Shown one piece after another: positions 48,934 to 59,105 of a stretch of DNA of 64,000 nt. The position numbers and the translations under genes are program-made. Location: NCBI GenBank assembly GCA_028641055.1, contig CM054058.1, forward strand, positions 86,749,927-86,813,926. Direction: 5' to 3'. A model generated the notes under the pieces. It did no database searches and was not told the origin of the DNA. It saw nothing but the letters and a program-made list of their open reading frames with translations. The stretch comes from Alopecurus myosuroides. Its lineage: Eukaryota > Streptophyta > Magnoliopsida > Poales > Poaceae. Numbering within the stretch: the stretch's first letter is position 1; each line of letters starts with the position of its first letter.

Positions 48934-48995
48934 TGGATTGGAGGCTTAGCGGTGTTGATCACTGGATGGTGTGGAGTGCTGTGGTCTGTGGAGGC

Positions 48996-49010
48996 ATATA
49001 TGTAATAAAT
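48996..49010 (-). promoter_or_regulatory. Possible TATA element of the RING-H2 gene
   Basis: On the minus strand TTATTACATATATGCC lies about 65-80 bases upstream of the ATG, a reasonable place for a core promoter with a short 5' UTR. Identified by sequence only. Confidence 0.35.
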
Positions 49011-49299
49011 CTGGCCACAGCAGCCGCCGCGTCGGACGGGTCAAACCCTAGCCTGGAGCCGGACTACAAAGTCAAGTCGGAACGCGATGCGAATGCAACC
49101 TCCCGTTTTCAGACGGAAGGGCTGGGCTCTTTTAATATGAACAAAGTTTATCGGCCCACTCGGCAATTCCTAGCTTATCTCCGAAGGATGTTTGTACTGG
49201 CGAAAGCTATTCCATGCCTGGTCAGCCCATCTCCGATTGGCCCCAGAACCCATGCGCTGTACCTCCGGGCGGACAGTTTGTACACATCTTAGAGCAAAA

Positions 49300-50222
49300 A
49301 CACCCATCCAATCCCTCTCTCCCTAATCTCTTCCGTGACCTAGCCGCCAGGAGCGGCGACTAGGGGCACGACCGCCTACCACCGATCTTCACCTGCCGGC
49401 GCGCTGGTCCCCTCTCCCTCCGACTGCTGCTCCGGCGGCAGGAGGGAGGGAGGACCCCGTTCCTCCGCTCTGTAGTTAGGTTTTGGTTCTGTAGATCGTG
49501 GTGCGCCGTTGGGGTGGTGGGAGCGGCGTCGCGACGAATAAATCTGCCCCAATTCTACTCCCACACCGGCGTTGTCCCTCATGGCGACGTCTCAGAGTTG
49601 ATGGCATCGTGTGTTTGCCGATCCTTCAGATCGGTGGCTTTAGAGTTCATGGATGGTGTCGGCGAGGCGGTGGCGGCGATCCCATCAGGTGTGTCTCTCC
49701 TTCTGCTCTGTCCCCGTTGCTGCGGCGTTGTCTCCGACGTCATGGTGGAGCAGGGAGGATTGGTCGTCCGGGAGTACGCGCAGACGGTTGTCTGCTCAGT
49801 TGATAGCTGGAAGATGGTGCATCTTGTGCTGGATTTGTGGTTGGAGGCTGACAGTTCTGGTATCCTTATCCGACGTTGTAGTCGTGCGGGGATGCCAGGT
49901 CTGGAGTTCGATGGTGTGTCCGGGGACACGTTGCCCCGGTCTGATTCGTTCAACGACAATAGTTTTGCTTTTGGCAAACTACTTTCGAGGTCCGTAAAGC
50001 TGCAGATCAGCGATGGAGCCGCGTCGAGCTCAAGTGAAGAGGTGATCTGTCTACTCTCTCTTGGTGGTTGCTTCGGTGGTGCCGAAGGAGAGGGACAGGC
50101 GATGGTTTTTTGCACAGGATTTTTCTATCCTTTCAGTACTGTAATGTCGGTGTTTACGTGTCTTGTAACCGGATTTTTATTTTATGAATGAGATCGTATT
50201 ACCTTGCAAAAAAAAAAAAAAA
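49300..50222 (+). mobile_element. Poly(A)-tailed retroposon candidate
   Basis: A GC-rich segment (CCTAGCCGCCAGGAGCGGCGAC near 49340) passes into a T-rich 3' part and ends ATGAATGAGATCGTATTACCTTGC plus a 15-base A run (50208-50222). This is the style of 3' end seen in plant LINEs and LINE-mobilised sequences. A 225-codon open frame (49514-50191) has no recognisable domain. I saw no convincing target-site duplication, so the 5' limit is uncertain. It may be a 5'-truncated LINE or a processed transcript copy. Confidence 0.4.
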
Positions 50223-52365
50223 GTTCAAACTCACGAGCTTTTCGGCAATTTTCATATCCAGCCCATTGTGAGGAGGAATCGGAGGTGCATTTCCTTGTGG
50301 GCCATGCACACATTCACAACACCGGCCCCACGAGGGAGACTGATCTCGGTGCCGCTTATCTTCTCCGCATTTATATTACGCTGGTCGGCTCTCCGCCTAA
50401 GGAGAATCTCTCTGGCTATAATAACTAAGCCAGAGCCGAACCCAGCACAGCTCTCCACCCCTCGTCGTCCCTCGTCGTCTCGCACCGCACCCGCACCTTT
50501 TTCCCCCTCACATCCCCACAGCTCCACCACGGTGCCTCGCCAGCTTGCGACAACTTACGCAACGCTCATTTGGAGCGCTTGTCGGAGATCTATGTGGAGG
50601 CGGAAGCTAGCGAAAGTCAGAGGCCGACGTAGATCGGCGCACAACGACTCGATGCAGCGGCCCTGATAATCGTCCCAATGATGTGGTTGCAGTTCCGACT
50701 CCACTTGGCCGTGGCGGATGCGGAGGCGAAACTCGAGGCCGAGGCGGAAAAGCACCGCGCGAGCAGCAGCTCAAGGACGAGGCAGCGAACCTTCTCTTGG
50801 TCAGTCGGTTTCTCCAAGACGACGACTTCATTGCGGAGCAGTTTAAAGCGGAGTTTGTAGATCACGGATGGCCTCGCCGTCAACAGGTACTCGGTCTGGT
50901 CTAGCTCCGGCGCCGCCCGGAACGGTTAGGGGGAATTCACTGACAACAAGAAAATGCCTGGGGACGACAACGAGGTCGGGAGCTCCTGCTCCAGGTTCAT
51001 TGTGATCCCCAACTCCGACGAGGAGTATTAGTAGTACTATATGTAATATACGTAGTTTTATTTATGGTTCTATGTTGCATGGTTTATGGTAATTAGTTAT
51101 CCGCAAAATCGGGATTGTTATTGTGGAGGTGCAAATTTGGGCTTTATCCGGACCTGTCCGCAGGAAGTTTGGGGGCTGAATTTGGTGTGTGTGTGTTGGG
51201 TGTGGGGGTGGGGGGAGGAGATATGCTCTACGTGGGGCTAGTCTACCTCGCGCGCGCGATCGTTACGTAACGATCGATCGTTTTCCGACAGATTGGCTTA
51301 CCGAAATAGATAGCTGTAGGATGGGTTCTCTATTTCCTTTTTGGACCGACTCGCTATTCCTTTTTTGACAGGCCGGTGCTAGTACGTCACGGAAACTTTC
51401 TACGTGCTCATTTTTTTTTCCGCGCGCGTGTGTACAGATCCGCCAAAAGAGTTAACGTGAAAAAACATTTTGTCTATTCCTTTTATTGCGCGCAAGCGCA
51501 CAGTTTCGCCAAAACAAAAGTATTGTACTTTAGTGTGGAAAAAATTACCGTGCAATAAAAGATACATTTATTTTTTTAAATCATATTCCCTTTTTTCTAA
51601 ACCAGATAAGTGTTCTCCCGTTCCTTTTAATATTTTCGGCTTAAGAAAGAATTATGGGGTGGGTCTACCTTGCGCACGCGATCGGGTTGTTTGCGGGCCG
51701 CTATTCCCTTTTTTGACGGGCTGGCCTAGCTTGCGCGCGCGCGATGGAAACGATTCCATCGATCGGTTTCCGACCAGGTTGTTTTTTTTTTTCTGAAAAG
51801 GAAAACAGCTGAGCAGCGTGCGCTTCAATTTTGGTTTAGCCGCTCGCGAAACAAACTGCACGCTTCCGTTTTGGTTTAGCCGCTCGCGTAAAAAACTTCG
51901 CCTAGACGTCGACTATTTTTCATTTCTCTTACGCACGACTTGGATAACAAAAGGAGCAACATCTATTCCCTTTTTTGCGGCAAAACAAAGAAAATATTTA
52001 ATTTTACCGGGAAAAAATCAGCCGGACAAAAATTAATTCCCTTTTTGGGTTAGTGATATTTTAGGGTAAAATAAAAAGGGGTGGGAGATATAAAAATCTC
52101 ACTTCCAACTAGTGTAAAAAAATTAGGAATATTTTAACATAAATGTCTTCCACGATATTAAATAGGGGCCGCCCCATAGACGGTTCGGATTGGTGCCGGA
52201 ATGAGCGTTAAGGGGTGTTCTAGATGAAACAGCGCAAATAGGGGCCGCCCCTCCCCACTCGCCGACCACTAAAAAAAGGGGAAAAATCAAACTTGAATTT
52301 CAACCAAATTTTAGTTAAATTCTTAGGATTTTAAAAATTTGAACAAAATTCAACTAATATTAAAA
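50223..52365. other. Gene-fragment-like and noncoding stretch
   Basis: 50230-50560 is CT-rich and promoter/5'UTR-like (TTTATATTACGC near 50370). 50560-51030 has short GC-rich frames (Glu/Ala-rich) without a recognised domain. 51040-52365 is AT-rich, with repeated TATTCCCTTTTTTG and GCGCGCGATCG strings (51250, 51680, 51735) and a duplicated 16-mer AAATAGGGGCCGCCCC at about 52160 and 52239. It is probably degenerate DNA-transposon material. Confidence 0.35.
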
Positions 52366-52369
52366 TAAT

Positions 52370-53400
52370 CTAGCGATAATGCCGGATGACGTCATAGTCC
52401 TCCTTGAAGGTGTTGCCGTCGTCGCTGCCGCATGGGTTGCTCAGCCCCGCCTCGCCGTCCTTGGCGTTGGTGATGAAGCCGCCGCCGTCTTCGTCGTCGT
52501 CGAGGTCGACGGCGGTCGCCCCAATGATCTCCATATCGTCCTGGAGCATCCACGCGCACGCCTTCGGCAGAGGCACGACGTAACGTCGTTCATGGACGTC
52601 TGGTACGTGGCAGTGTCGCCTTCATGGTCGTCGGCGGAGCCGCTCCACTGTTGTGCGTTGACTAACTCTTGCATCTGTGTAGACGACGCCTCCATGTTCA
52701 CCTCCACCTTCTTTGTGGGCGGCACCTGACGGGGCAGGAGGCGGCACCATCGTTGATAACGAGGGCGCCAAGGCGACTCCTCTGTGTCGTTCTCGGCTCA
52801 AACTAAGGGACATGAGAGACGACGTCGACGTCGAGCAGGAGCAGGAAGAGCGCGAGGAAGACAACGTCACGGACGAGGTCCTCCTCAGCGCCCATTGGTT
52901 CATCGGTGGCGGTGCCGACGCTAAGTACTCAAGGGGTTTCGAGGTGCTCGCGACCGGCGGCGATGTGGTCAATGAGAGCATGGAGCGTGCGCCCAGTCAC
53001 GCTCTATAATGTGTGGCGCCCATGGACGTTGTTCTCCCTCGCCAAGGGCGCTGGTCCCGGGCCATCCCACTGGTTCATCTTCTCGGCGTGGATGCGGCGG
53101 AACTCGGCGGTGTAGTGGTCCTCATTTGTCGGGTCCACTTCCGGCTGTTGAAGCTGCTCGGTGGTGACCCCCACGCGAGTATTGCTACATCATGTGAGCG
53201 CCCTCGGTCTGTGTCCCGCGCCCGAGGAGGGTCAGGACCAGCACGCCGTTGACGCCTAGGGTAAAGCCGTGGCTGTCGTCCAGGGGGGACGGGTACCATG
53301 CACGGAACAATGCCTCGGCCTCTTCCTTCAACAGCGAGTGCAGGTTGAAGCCGTTTGCTGGTGAAACTCGTGGTAGATGCCATTTGCGGCGGCGAGTAGC
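52370..53400 (-). pseudogene. Decayed member of a repetitive grass protein family
   Basis: The minus strand shows good codon bias in shifting frames. Order: LPRVSPANGFNLHSLLKEEA, then LFRAWYPSPLDDSHGF (about 53180-53390); PEVDPTNEDHYTAEFRRIHA, then QWDGPGPAPLARENN (about 53010-53150, another frame); GRTLHALIDHI (about 52950-52990); LVINDGA (about 52755); and a C-terminus GATAVDLDDDEDGGGF, then FKEDYDVIRHYR, ending about 52370. This pattern (WDGPxPAPLARENN, GRTLHAxxxHI, VINDG, acidic D-rich tail) is familiar from highly repeated uncharacterised wheat-group proteins, often near DNA transposons. At least two frame changes make it non-functional. The family assignment is from memory and no biochemical function is known to me. 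Confidence 0.5.
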
Positions 53401-53562
53401 GAGTGTTGGGGAGACGGCGCACACTCGCGCGAGAGAGAGAGGTGAGCGGCGCGGAGAGTTGGGAGGTGAGAGAGATGAGGAGCCGCTATTTACTATTGGT
53501 GGGGGTAGCCGAGCCATCGCGGGCGCTACCTCTTTGCCTCGCAGCAATCCCGCTTCTCCATC

Positions 53563-53979
53563 TTGCCCGACGACCCGGCTCAGTCCACCGGCATCGACCT
53601 GAACAAGGAGGCCAACTTCGAGTCCTCGCCGGCGCTGCATTGGGAAGAGTTCACAAGCGGCAACCAGACGGCATCCCGGGGCGACCTCTTTCCCCAAGTA
53701 GGCGCCAACATGCAGCAGTCGGAGGTATTTCATTGCTGCCGTGCATTCAATGCCGTTACAATTTATTGTGCTGACCGACCGATTGGCCAGGTGAATTGTG
53801 TAGTGCCTGCCGATCTTTGGAAGGAAATATATATAGGTTTTCAAAGGGGTGGTAATTTCCATTCATCTCCCTTGATAACATTATTGGGAAAATTATATAA
53901 AGGTTTTGAAAAAGTTGGTAATATTCATTCATCACCCTTGTTAAAAATTATTGGGAATAGACTATATGCTGGTTTGTAA
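53563..53979 (+). CDS. Open frame running into the tandem array, uncertain
   Basis: 139 codons. The first ~85 (TGIDLNKEANFESSPALHWE, then CADRPIGQVNCVVPADLW) have gene-like codon use. The remainder is translated array monomer (GGNFHSSPLITLLGK and variants), which stays open because the ~69-bp unit is a multiple of three. The frame may be a gene fragment whose 3' part was replaced by the array, or chance. No domain recognised. Confidence 0.25.
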   Translation: MPDDPAQSTGIDLNKEANFESSPALHWEEFTSGNQTASRGDLFPQVGANMQQSEVFHCCRAFNAVTIYCADRPIGQVNCVVPADLWKEIYIGFQRGGNFHSSPLITLLGKLYKGFEKVGNIHSSPLLKIIGNRLYAGL

Positions 53980-56835
53980 AAAAGGTTGGTAATTTTCATT
54001 CATATCGCTTGATAACATTGTTGGGAATAGACTATATACTGGTTTTTGAAAAAGGTTGTTAATTTTAATTCATTGCCCCTTATAAATTTCTTGGGAAATA
54101 AAAATATATATTGGTTTGTAAAAAAGGTTGGTAATTTCCATTAACTCCCTTGATAAAATTCTTGGGGGAAGTTATAAAAATATATGTTTTCAAAAGGTTG
54201 GTAATTTCCATTCATCTCCATTGATTACTTTGTTTTCGAAAGAAATATATATATGTTTTCAAAGGGTTGGTAATTTCCATTCATCTCCGTTGATAACATT
54301 CTTGGGAAATTATATATAGGTTTTTAGAGGGTTCGTAATTTTCATTCACCACCCTTGATAACATTCGTGGGAATAGACTATACATTGGTTTCTGAAAAAA
54401 GGGTTGGTAATTTCCATTCATCTCCCTTGATAATTTCTTTGGGAAAATGAATATATATTGGTTCTTAAAAGTAGGTAATTTCCATTCATCTCCATTGATA
54501 ACATTCTTGGGAAAAATTATATATAATTTTTTGAAGGGTTGGTAATTTTCATTCATCTCTCTTGATAACATTATTGGGAATAGACTACGTACTGGTTTTT
54601 GAAAAAGGTTGTTAATTTTAATTCATTGTCCCTTATGATTTTCTTGGGAAATAAAAATGTATATTGGTTTCTAAAAAAGATTGGTAATTTCAATTATCTC
54701 CCTTGAAAAACATTATTGGGGAAGTTATAAATATGTTTTCAAAGGGTTGGTAGTTTCCATTCATCTCCCTTGATTACTTTCTTTGGAAAGAAATATATAT
54801 AGGTTTTCAAATGGTTGGTAATTTTCATTCATCTCCATTGATAACATTCTTGGGAAATTATATATAGGTTTTTAAAGGGTTGGTAATTTTAATTCATCAC
54901 CCTTGATAACATTCTTGGGAATAGACTATACATTGGTTTCTAAAAAAAAGGTTGGTAATTTCCATTCATTGCCCTTCATAACTTTGTTTGGAAATACAAA
55001 TATATATTGGTTCTTAAAAGTTGGTAATTTCCATTCATCTCCATTGATAACATTCTTGGGGGAGTTATAAAAATATGTTTTCAAAGGGTTGGTAGTTTCC
55101 ACTCATCTCCCTTGATTAATTTGTTTGGAAAAGAGATATATATAGATTTTTAAAGGGTTGGTAATTTCCATTCATCTCCGTTGATAACATTCTTGGGAAA
55201 TTATATATAGGTTTTTAAAGGGTTGGTAATTTTCATTCATCACACTTGATAACATTCTTGGGAATAAACTATACATAGGTTCCTAAAAAAAGGGTTGGTA
55301 ATTTCCATTCATTTCCCTTGATAACTTTCTTTGGATATATTAATATATATTGGTTCTTAAAAGGTTGGTAATTTCCATTCATCTCCATTGATAACATTCC
55401 TGGGGAAAATTATATATAAGTTTTGAAGCGTTGGTAATTTTCATTCAACACCCTTGATAACATTCTTGGGAATAGACTAAACATTGGTTTCTAAAAAAAA
55501 GGTTGGTAATTTGCATTCATGTCCCTTGATAACTTTCTTTGGAAATAAAAATTTATAATGGTTCTTAAAAAGGTTGGTAGTTTCCATTCATCTCCCTTGA
55601 TAACATTCTTGGGAAAATTATATATATGTTTTCAAAGGGTTGGTAATTTGCATTCATCGCCCTTGATAACATCCTTGGGAATAGACTATATATTGGTTTT
55701 TGAAAAAGGTTGTTAATTTTAATTCATTGTCCCTTATGAATTTCTTGGGAAATAAAAATATATATTGCTTTCTAAAAAAGGTTGGTAATTTCCATTCATC
55801 TCCATTGATAACATTCTTGGGGGAGTTATAAAAAATATGTTTTCAAAGGGTTGGTAGTTTCCATTCATCTCCCTTGATTACTTTGTTTGGAAAGAAATAT
55901 ATATAGGTTTTCAAAGGGTTGGTAATTTCCATTCATCTCTGTTGATAACATTCTTTGGAAATTATATATAGGTTTTTAAAAGGGTTGGTAATTTTCATTC
56001 ACCACCCTTGATAACATTCTTGGGAATAGACTATACATAGGTTCCTAAAAAAAAGGGTTGGTAATTTCCATTCATTGCCCTTGATAACTTTCTTTGGATA
56101 TATTAATATATATTGGTTCTTAAAGGTTGGTAATTTCCATTCATCTCCATTGATAACATTCATGGAAAAAATTATATATAAGTTTTTGAAGGGTTGGTAA
56201 TTTTCATTCAACACCCTTGATAACATTCTTGGGAATAGACTAAACATTGGTTTCTAAAAAAAGGTTGGTAATTTGCATTCATGACCCTTGATAACTTTAT
56301 TTGGAAATAAAAATTTATAATGGTTCTTAAAAAGGTTGGTAGTTTCCATTCATCTCCCTTGATAACATTCTTGGGAAAATTATATATATGTTTTCAAAGG
56401 GTTGGTAATTTGCATTCATCGCCCTTGATAACATCCTTGGGAATAGACTATATACTGGTTTTTTGAAAAAGGTTGTTAATTTTAATTCATTGTCCCTTGT
56501 GAAATTCTTGGGAAATAAATATATAGTGGTTTCTAAATAAGGTTGGTAATTTCCATTATCTCCCTTGATAACATTCTTGGGGAAGTTATAAAATATGTTT
56601 TCAAAGGGTTGGTAGTTTCCATTCATCTCCCCTGATTACTTTCTTTGGAACGAAAATATATATAGGTTTTCAAAGGGTTGGTAATTTCCATTCATCACGC
56701 TTGATAACATTCTTGGGAAAAAATATGTATAAGTTTCTATATTGTTGGTAATTTCCATTCATCGCCCCCTTGGTAACATTCTCAACTAGTTTGAAGAAGG
56801 GTTGGTGATTTTGATTCATCACCCGTTGGTAACAA
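53820..56835 (+). repeat. AT-rich tandem array, ~69-bp monomers in a ~761-bp higher-order repeat
   Basis: About 44 monomers of 66-72 bp share the core GGTTGGTAATTTCCATTCAT, then CTCCCTTGATAACATTCTTGG. Monomers fall into recognisable types by their linkers: GAATAGACTATA...GGTTTCTAAAAAA, AAATAAAAATATATATTGG, GAGTTATAAAAATATG, AAAGAAATATATATAGG, AAATTATATATAGG. Marker monomers recur at fixed distances. The GAATAGACTATA type lies at about 54919, 55261, 55471, 55679, 56022, 56233 and 56440, spacings 342, 210, 208, 343, 211, 207, giving a repeat of about 761 bp (11 monomers). The special TTGTTAATTTTAATTCATTG monomer occurs at about 54058, 54606, 55708 and 56469. The last two 761-bp copies are nearly identical. 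The array abuts a gene-like frame on the left and a truncated PPR gene on the right. Confidence 0.9.
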
Positions 56836-57103
56836 AATACTTGTTTCGATAGAGAACAAATACAAGTTCACACCCATACTAGTAAAATGGGGTAATTTTG
56901 TGTTTATTCTAATTTTTATATTAGTAGAAAGTTTTGTTCCCCTAACTCACCAGTTATTTTCTCCCTAAAAACACTAACCCAAAAAGGAAATTTAAGCTAA
57001 ATTTGGTCCAAGAAATATAATTGTTCGTACGAAATACATGTTTCTATAAAAAAGGAATAGTACACCGGTTTTTCAGTTTACTAGTCCTTTTTATTTTATT
57101 TAT

Positions 57104-58669
57104 CTATGCTTCATTAGTCTGAAGTAACTGACATAGTGTCTTCAATGCATCCATGTTATTCACATTCTGAACATAGGACGAAATCATAGTGTTCCATGAT
57201 ATTAAATCTCTTCTGCCCATGCTCCAGAACAGAACCTCAGCCTCGACCAACTTCCCAGCAGCAGAATACATATTAACAAGGGCATTAGTCACGGGAATAT
57301 AAGAATGCAGACCACTCCTGAGACACAGGGAATGAACTCCACTTCCATTGCGGACATAATCTGACGAGGCGCAGACACATATCAGGCTGCACAAAGTAGT
57401 TGCCTCATGCCTTAACAATCCACCATGCCGCATATCTGAAAATACCAGAAAGCATTTACTGCACAGTCCTTGGTGTGAGTACATCGATAGCATAGCATTA
57501 CATGATATAGTGTCACGTTCCTCCATTCGATCAAAGAGCTTCTCAGCATCTTGCACCCTTCCGATGTTACCAAGCATGGTAATCAGTGAATTCGCCACGG
57601 AGACCTGTCTTTGCAGGCCAGAAACTAAGACCTGGGAAAATACCTGAAGCCCAGCCACCTCATTCTTGAGCGACCCACACAAGCTGACGACGGTCGCGAA
57701 TGAATTTGCATTGCACGCGACACCTTCCTTTCTCATCCGGTGATAAGCTTCCAATGATTCTTCCAAGTAACCGTTTGATGAGAAGGCCACCATCAGCGCC
57801 GTCCACGACACGACATTCCGCTCAGGCATCTCACAGAACAACCTCTGTGCGTCCAACACACGCTTCTGGGAGCCGTACAGGTGAAGGAGGGCCGTCCCGA
57901 TATACACGTTTGCCATGAGTCCCGCCTTGTGGGTGAGCGCGTGGATGGAAGCCCCACACGCGCGGCCCTCGTCCTTCCCCTGGCGTTCGCAAGCGGTGAC
58001 AAGGCTGGCGAGCGCGAAGCTACTGAGTGGAACGTCACGTTCCTGCATGCCCCTCAACAGGTCGAAAGCCGTGGATTCGCGGCCGCACCGGACGCAGCCA
58101 GAGACAGCGGTGTACCAGGAGGATGGGGTCCGCTCGGGCATTGCGTCGAACAGGTGCAGCGCGGCATCCGGTGAGCGGTGACGGAAGTAAAAGGCTAGGA
58201 GGGTGTTGCTGTGTAAGGCGCTGAGCGGAAGCGCGCGGCGGAGGACGATCCCGTGGATCGCGCGCGCGAGGAGTGGGCTATCGGCGAGGTGGGAGAAGCC
58301 AGTGCTCGGGAACTGGGCGACCACGGGGTACGGGTGGTCGGTGAGGAGGCTGAAGGGGTGAGGCGGAGATGAGTCGGGAGGGCATGGTTGCGCGCTAGTG
58401 GAGAGACGACGGTAACCGCGGGCGGCGGCGGCAAGGCGCGACACTGCTCGGTTGAAGCAGGCGCGGCAGTAGTGCCTGGCCAGTTTGGCGGCTGGGAAAA
58501 TGGCAGGTGGCTTCGACTTCGCGGCGGCACATGCATGCACACGGCTGCAAGTGAAGGACAAGGACCAGTGCAGCGCATCGTGAGAGGGAAAAAAAAGGAA
58601 CAGCAGAGGTCCAGACCGAGCGAGCGCTCGCGCGCGCGCGCAAAAGCGATTTCGCTCTACGTGGGCCAT
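57104..58669 (-). CDS. Pentatricopeptide repeat (PPR) protein, C-terminally truncated
   Basis: A 521-codon frame on the minus strand, ATG 58667-58669, stop TAG 57104-57106. The N-terminal ~150 residues are Arg/Ala/Ser-rich with few acids, consistent with an organelle-targeting leader. From about residue 150 to the end, tandem PPR motifs are visible (NTLLAFYFRHRSPDAALHLF; LFDAMPERTPSSWYTAVSGC; ALLHLYGSQKRVLDAQRLF; MPERNVVSWTALMVAF; NSLITMLGNIGRVQDAEKLF; ALVNMYSAAGKLVEAEVLF; RRDLISWNTMISSYVQ). This PLS-type series binds single-stranded organellar RNA in a sequence-specific way, usually for C-to-U editing or processing. Relatives normally continue for several more repeats plus E/E+/DYW domains, which are absent. 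The frame stops after TNEA, about 270 bp before the tandem array, so the gene appears broken at its 3' end. A function without the editing domains is uncertain. Confidence 0.75.
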   Translation of the reverse strand: MAHVERNRFCARARALARSGPLLFLFFPSHDALHWSLSFTCSRVHACAAAKSKPPAIFPAAKLARHYCRACFNRAVSRLAAAARGYRRLSTSAQPCPPDSSPPHPFSLLTDHPYPVVAQFPSTGFSHLADSPLLARAIHGIVLRRALPLSALHSNTLLAFYFRHRSPDAALHLFDAMPERTPSSWYTAVSGCVRCGRESTAFDLLRGMQERDVPLSSFALASLVTACERQGKDEGRACGASIHALTHKAGLMANVYIGTALLHLYGSQKRVLDAQRLFCEMPERNVVSWTALMVAFSSNGYLEESLEAYHRMRKEGVACNANSFATVVSLCGSLKNEVAGLQVFSQVLVSGLQRQVSVANSLITMLGNIGRVQDAEKLFDRMEERDTISCNAMLSMYSHQGLCSKCFLVFSDMRHGGLLRHEATTLCSLICVCASSDYVRNGSGVHSLCLRSGLHSYIPVTNALVNMYSAAGKLVEAEVLFWSMGRRDLISWNTMISSYVQNVNNMDALKTLCQLLQTNEA

Positions 58670-58797
58670 TGAATTTTTTTCATTTTTTTTTCTTTGTTCG
58701 CTGTTTTTTTGTCATCTTAATATTATTGTTCTTCCTTTTTCTTTTCTTTATTATCTATGGGTTTTTATTTTATTATTTACTTTTCGTTCAAGATTTC

Positions 58798-59105
58798 ACT
58801 ACAACATTTTGGATTTTTAGCCACAAAATAATTACGTCAAGGATTGTCAATATACGCCACAGATTAGCGGTTCTTGACGAAATTATGGCGTCATGGCAGT
58901 TGTCATGGAATCTTTGTCATAGATTCAAAACTAATAACAGTTTGCACTTAATCGTTGTGGATTATCAGTAATGTGTGACGCCAATAATTTCGTCATGTAC
59001 TACGGGAATTGCATGACGGGACGATTTTGTCACGCAATATAGGTACACATGTCAATGATGCTGAGGTGGTTGTTTACGTGGCTGCTGACATGGCAGATGG
59101 CTGAT
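58798..59105 (+). mobile_element. CACTA transposon left terminus (truncated)
   Basis: CACTACAAC at 58798 is a CACTA-type terminal repeat. It is followed by subterminal motifs such as TGACG / CGTCA and TTGTCATGG in both orientations (58850-59040). No coding. It is cut off on the right by a second CACTA-like end at 59106. Confidence 0.5.

Noticed and set aside
49514..50191. 225-codon frame as a protein-coding gene
   Set aside because: No recognisable domain. It lies inside a segment ending in a retroposon-like poly(A) tail, and overlapping frames of similar length exist on both strands.
54281..56626. Several 80-100-codon open frames inside the tandem array as genes
   Set aside because: They are translations of the ~69-bp monomer, open only because the unit is a multiple of three. 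No start context or codon bias.
53820..56835. CRISPR array
   Set aside because: Repeats are degenerate 66-72-bp tandem monomers without unique spacers, in a plant nuclear context.
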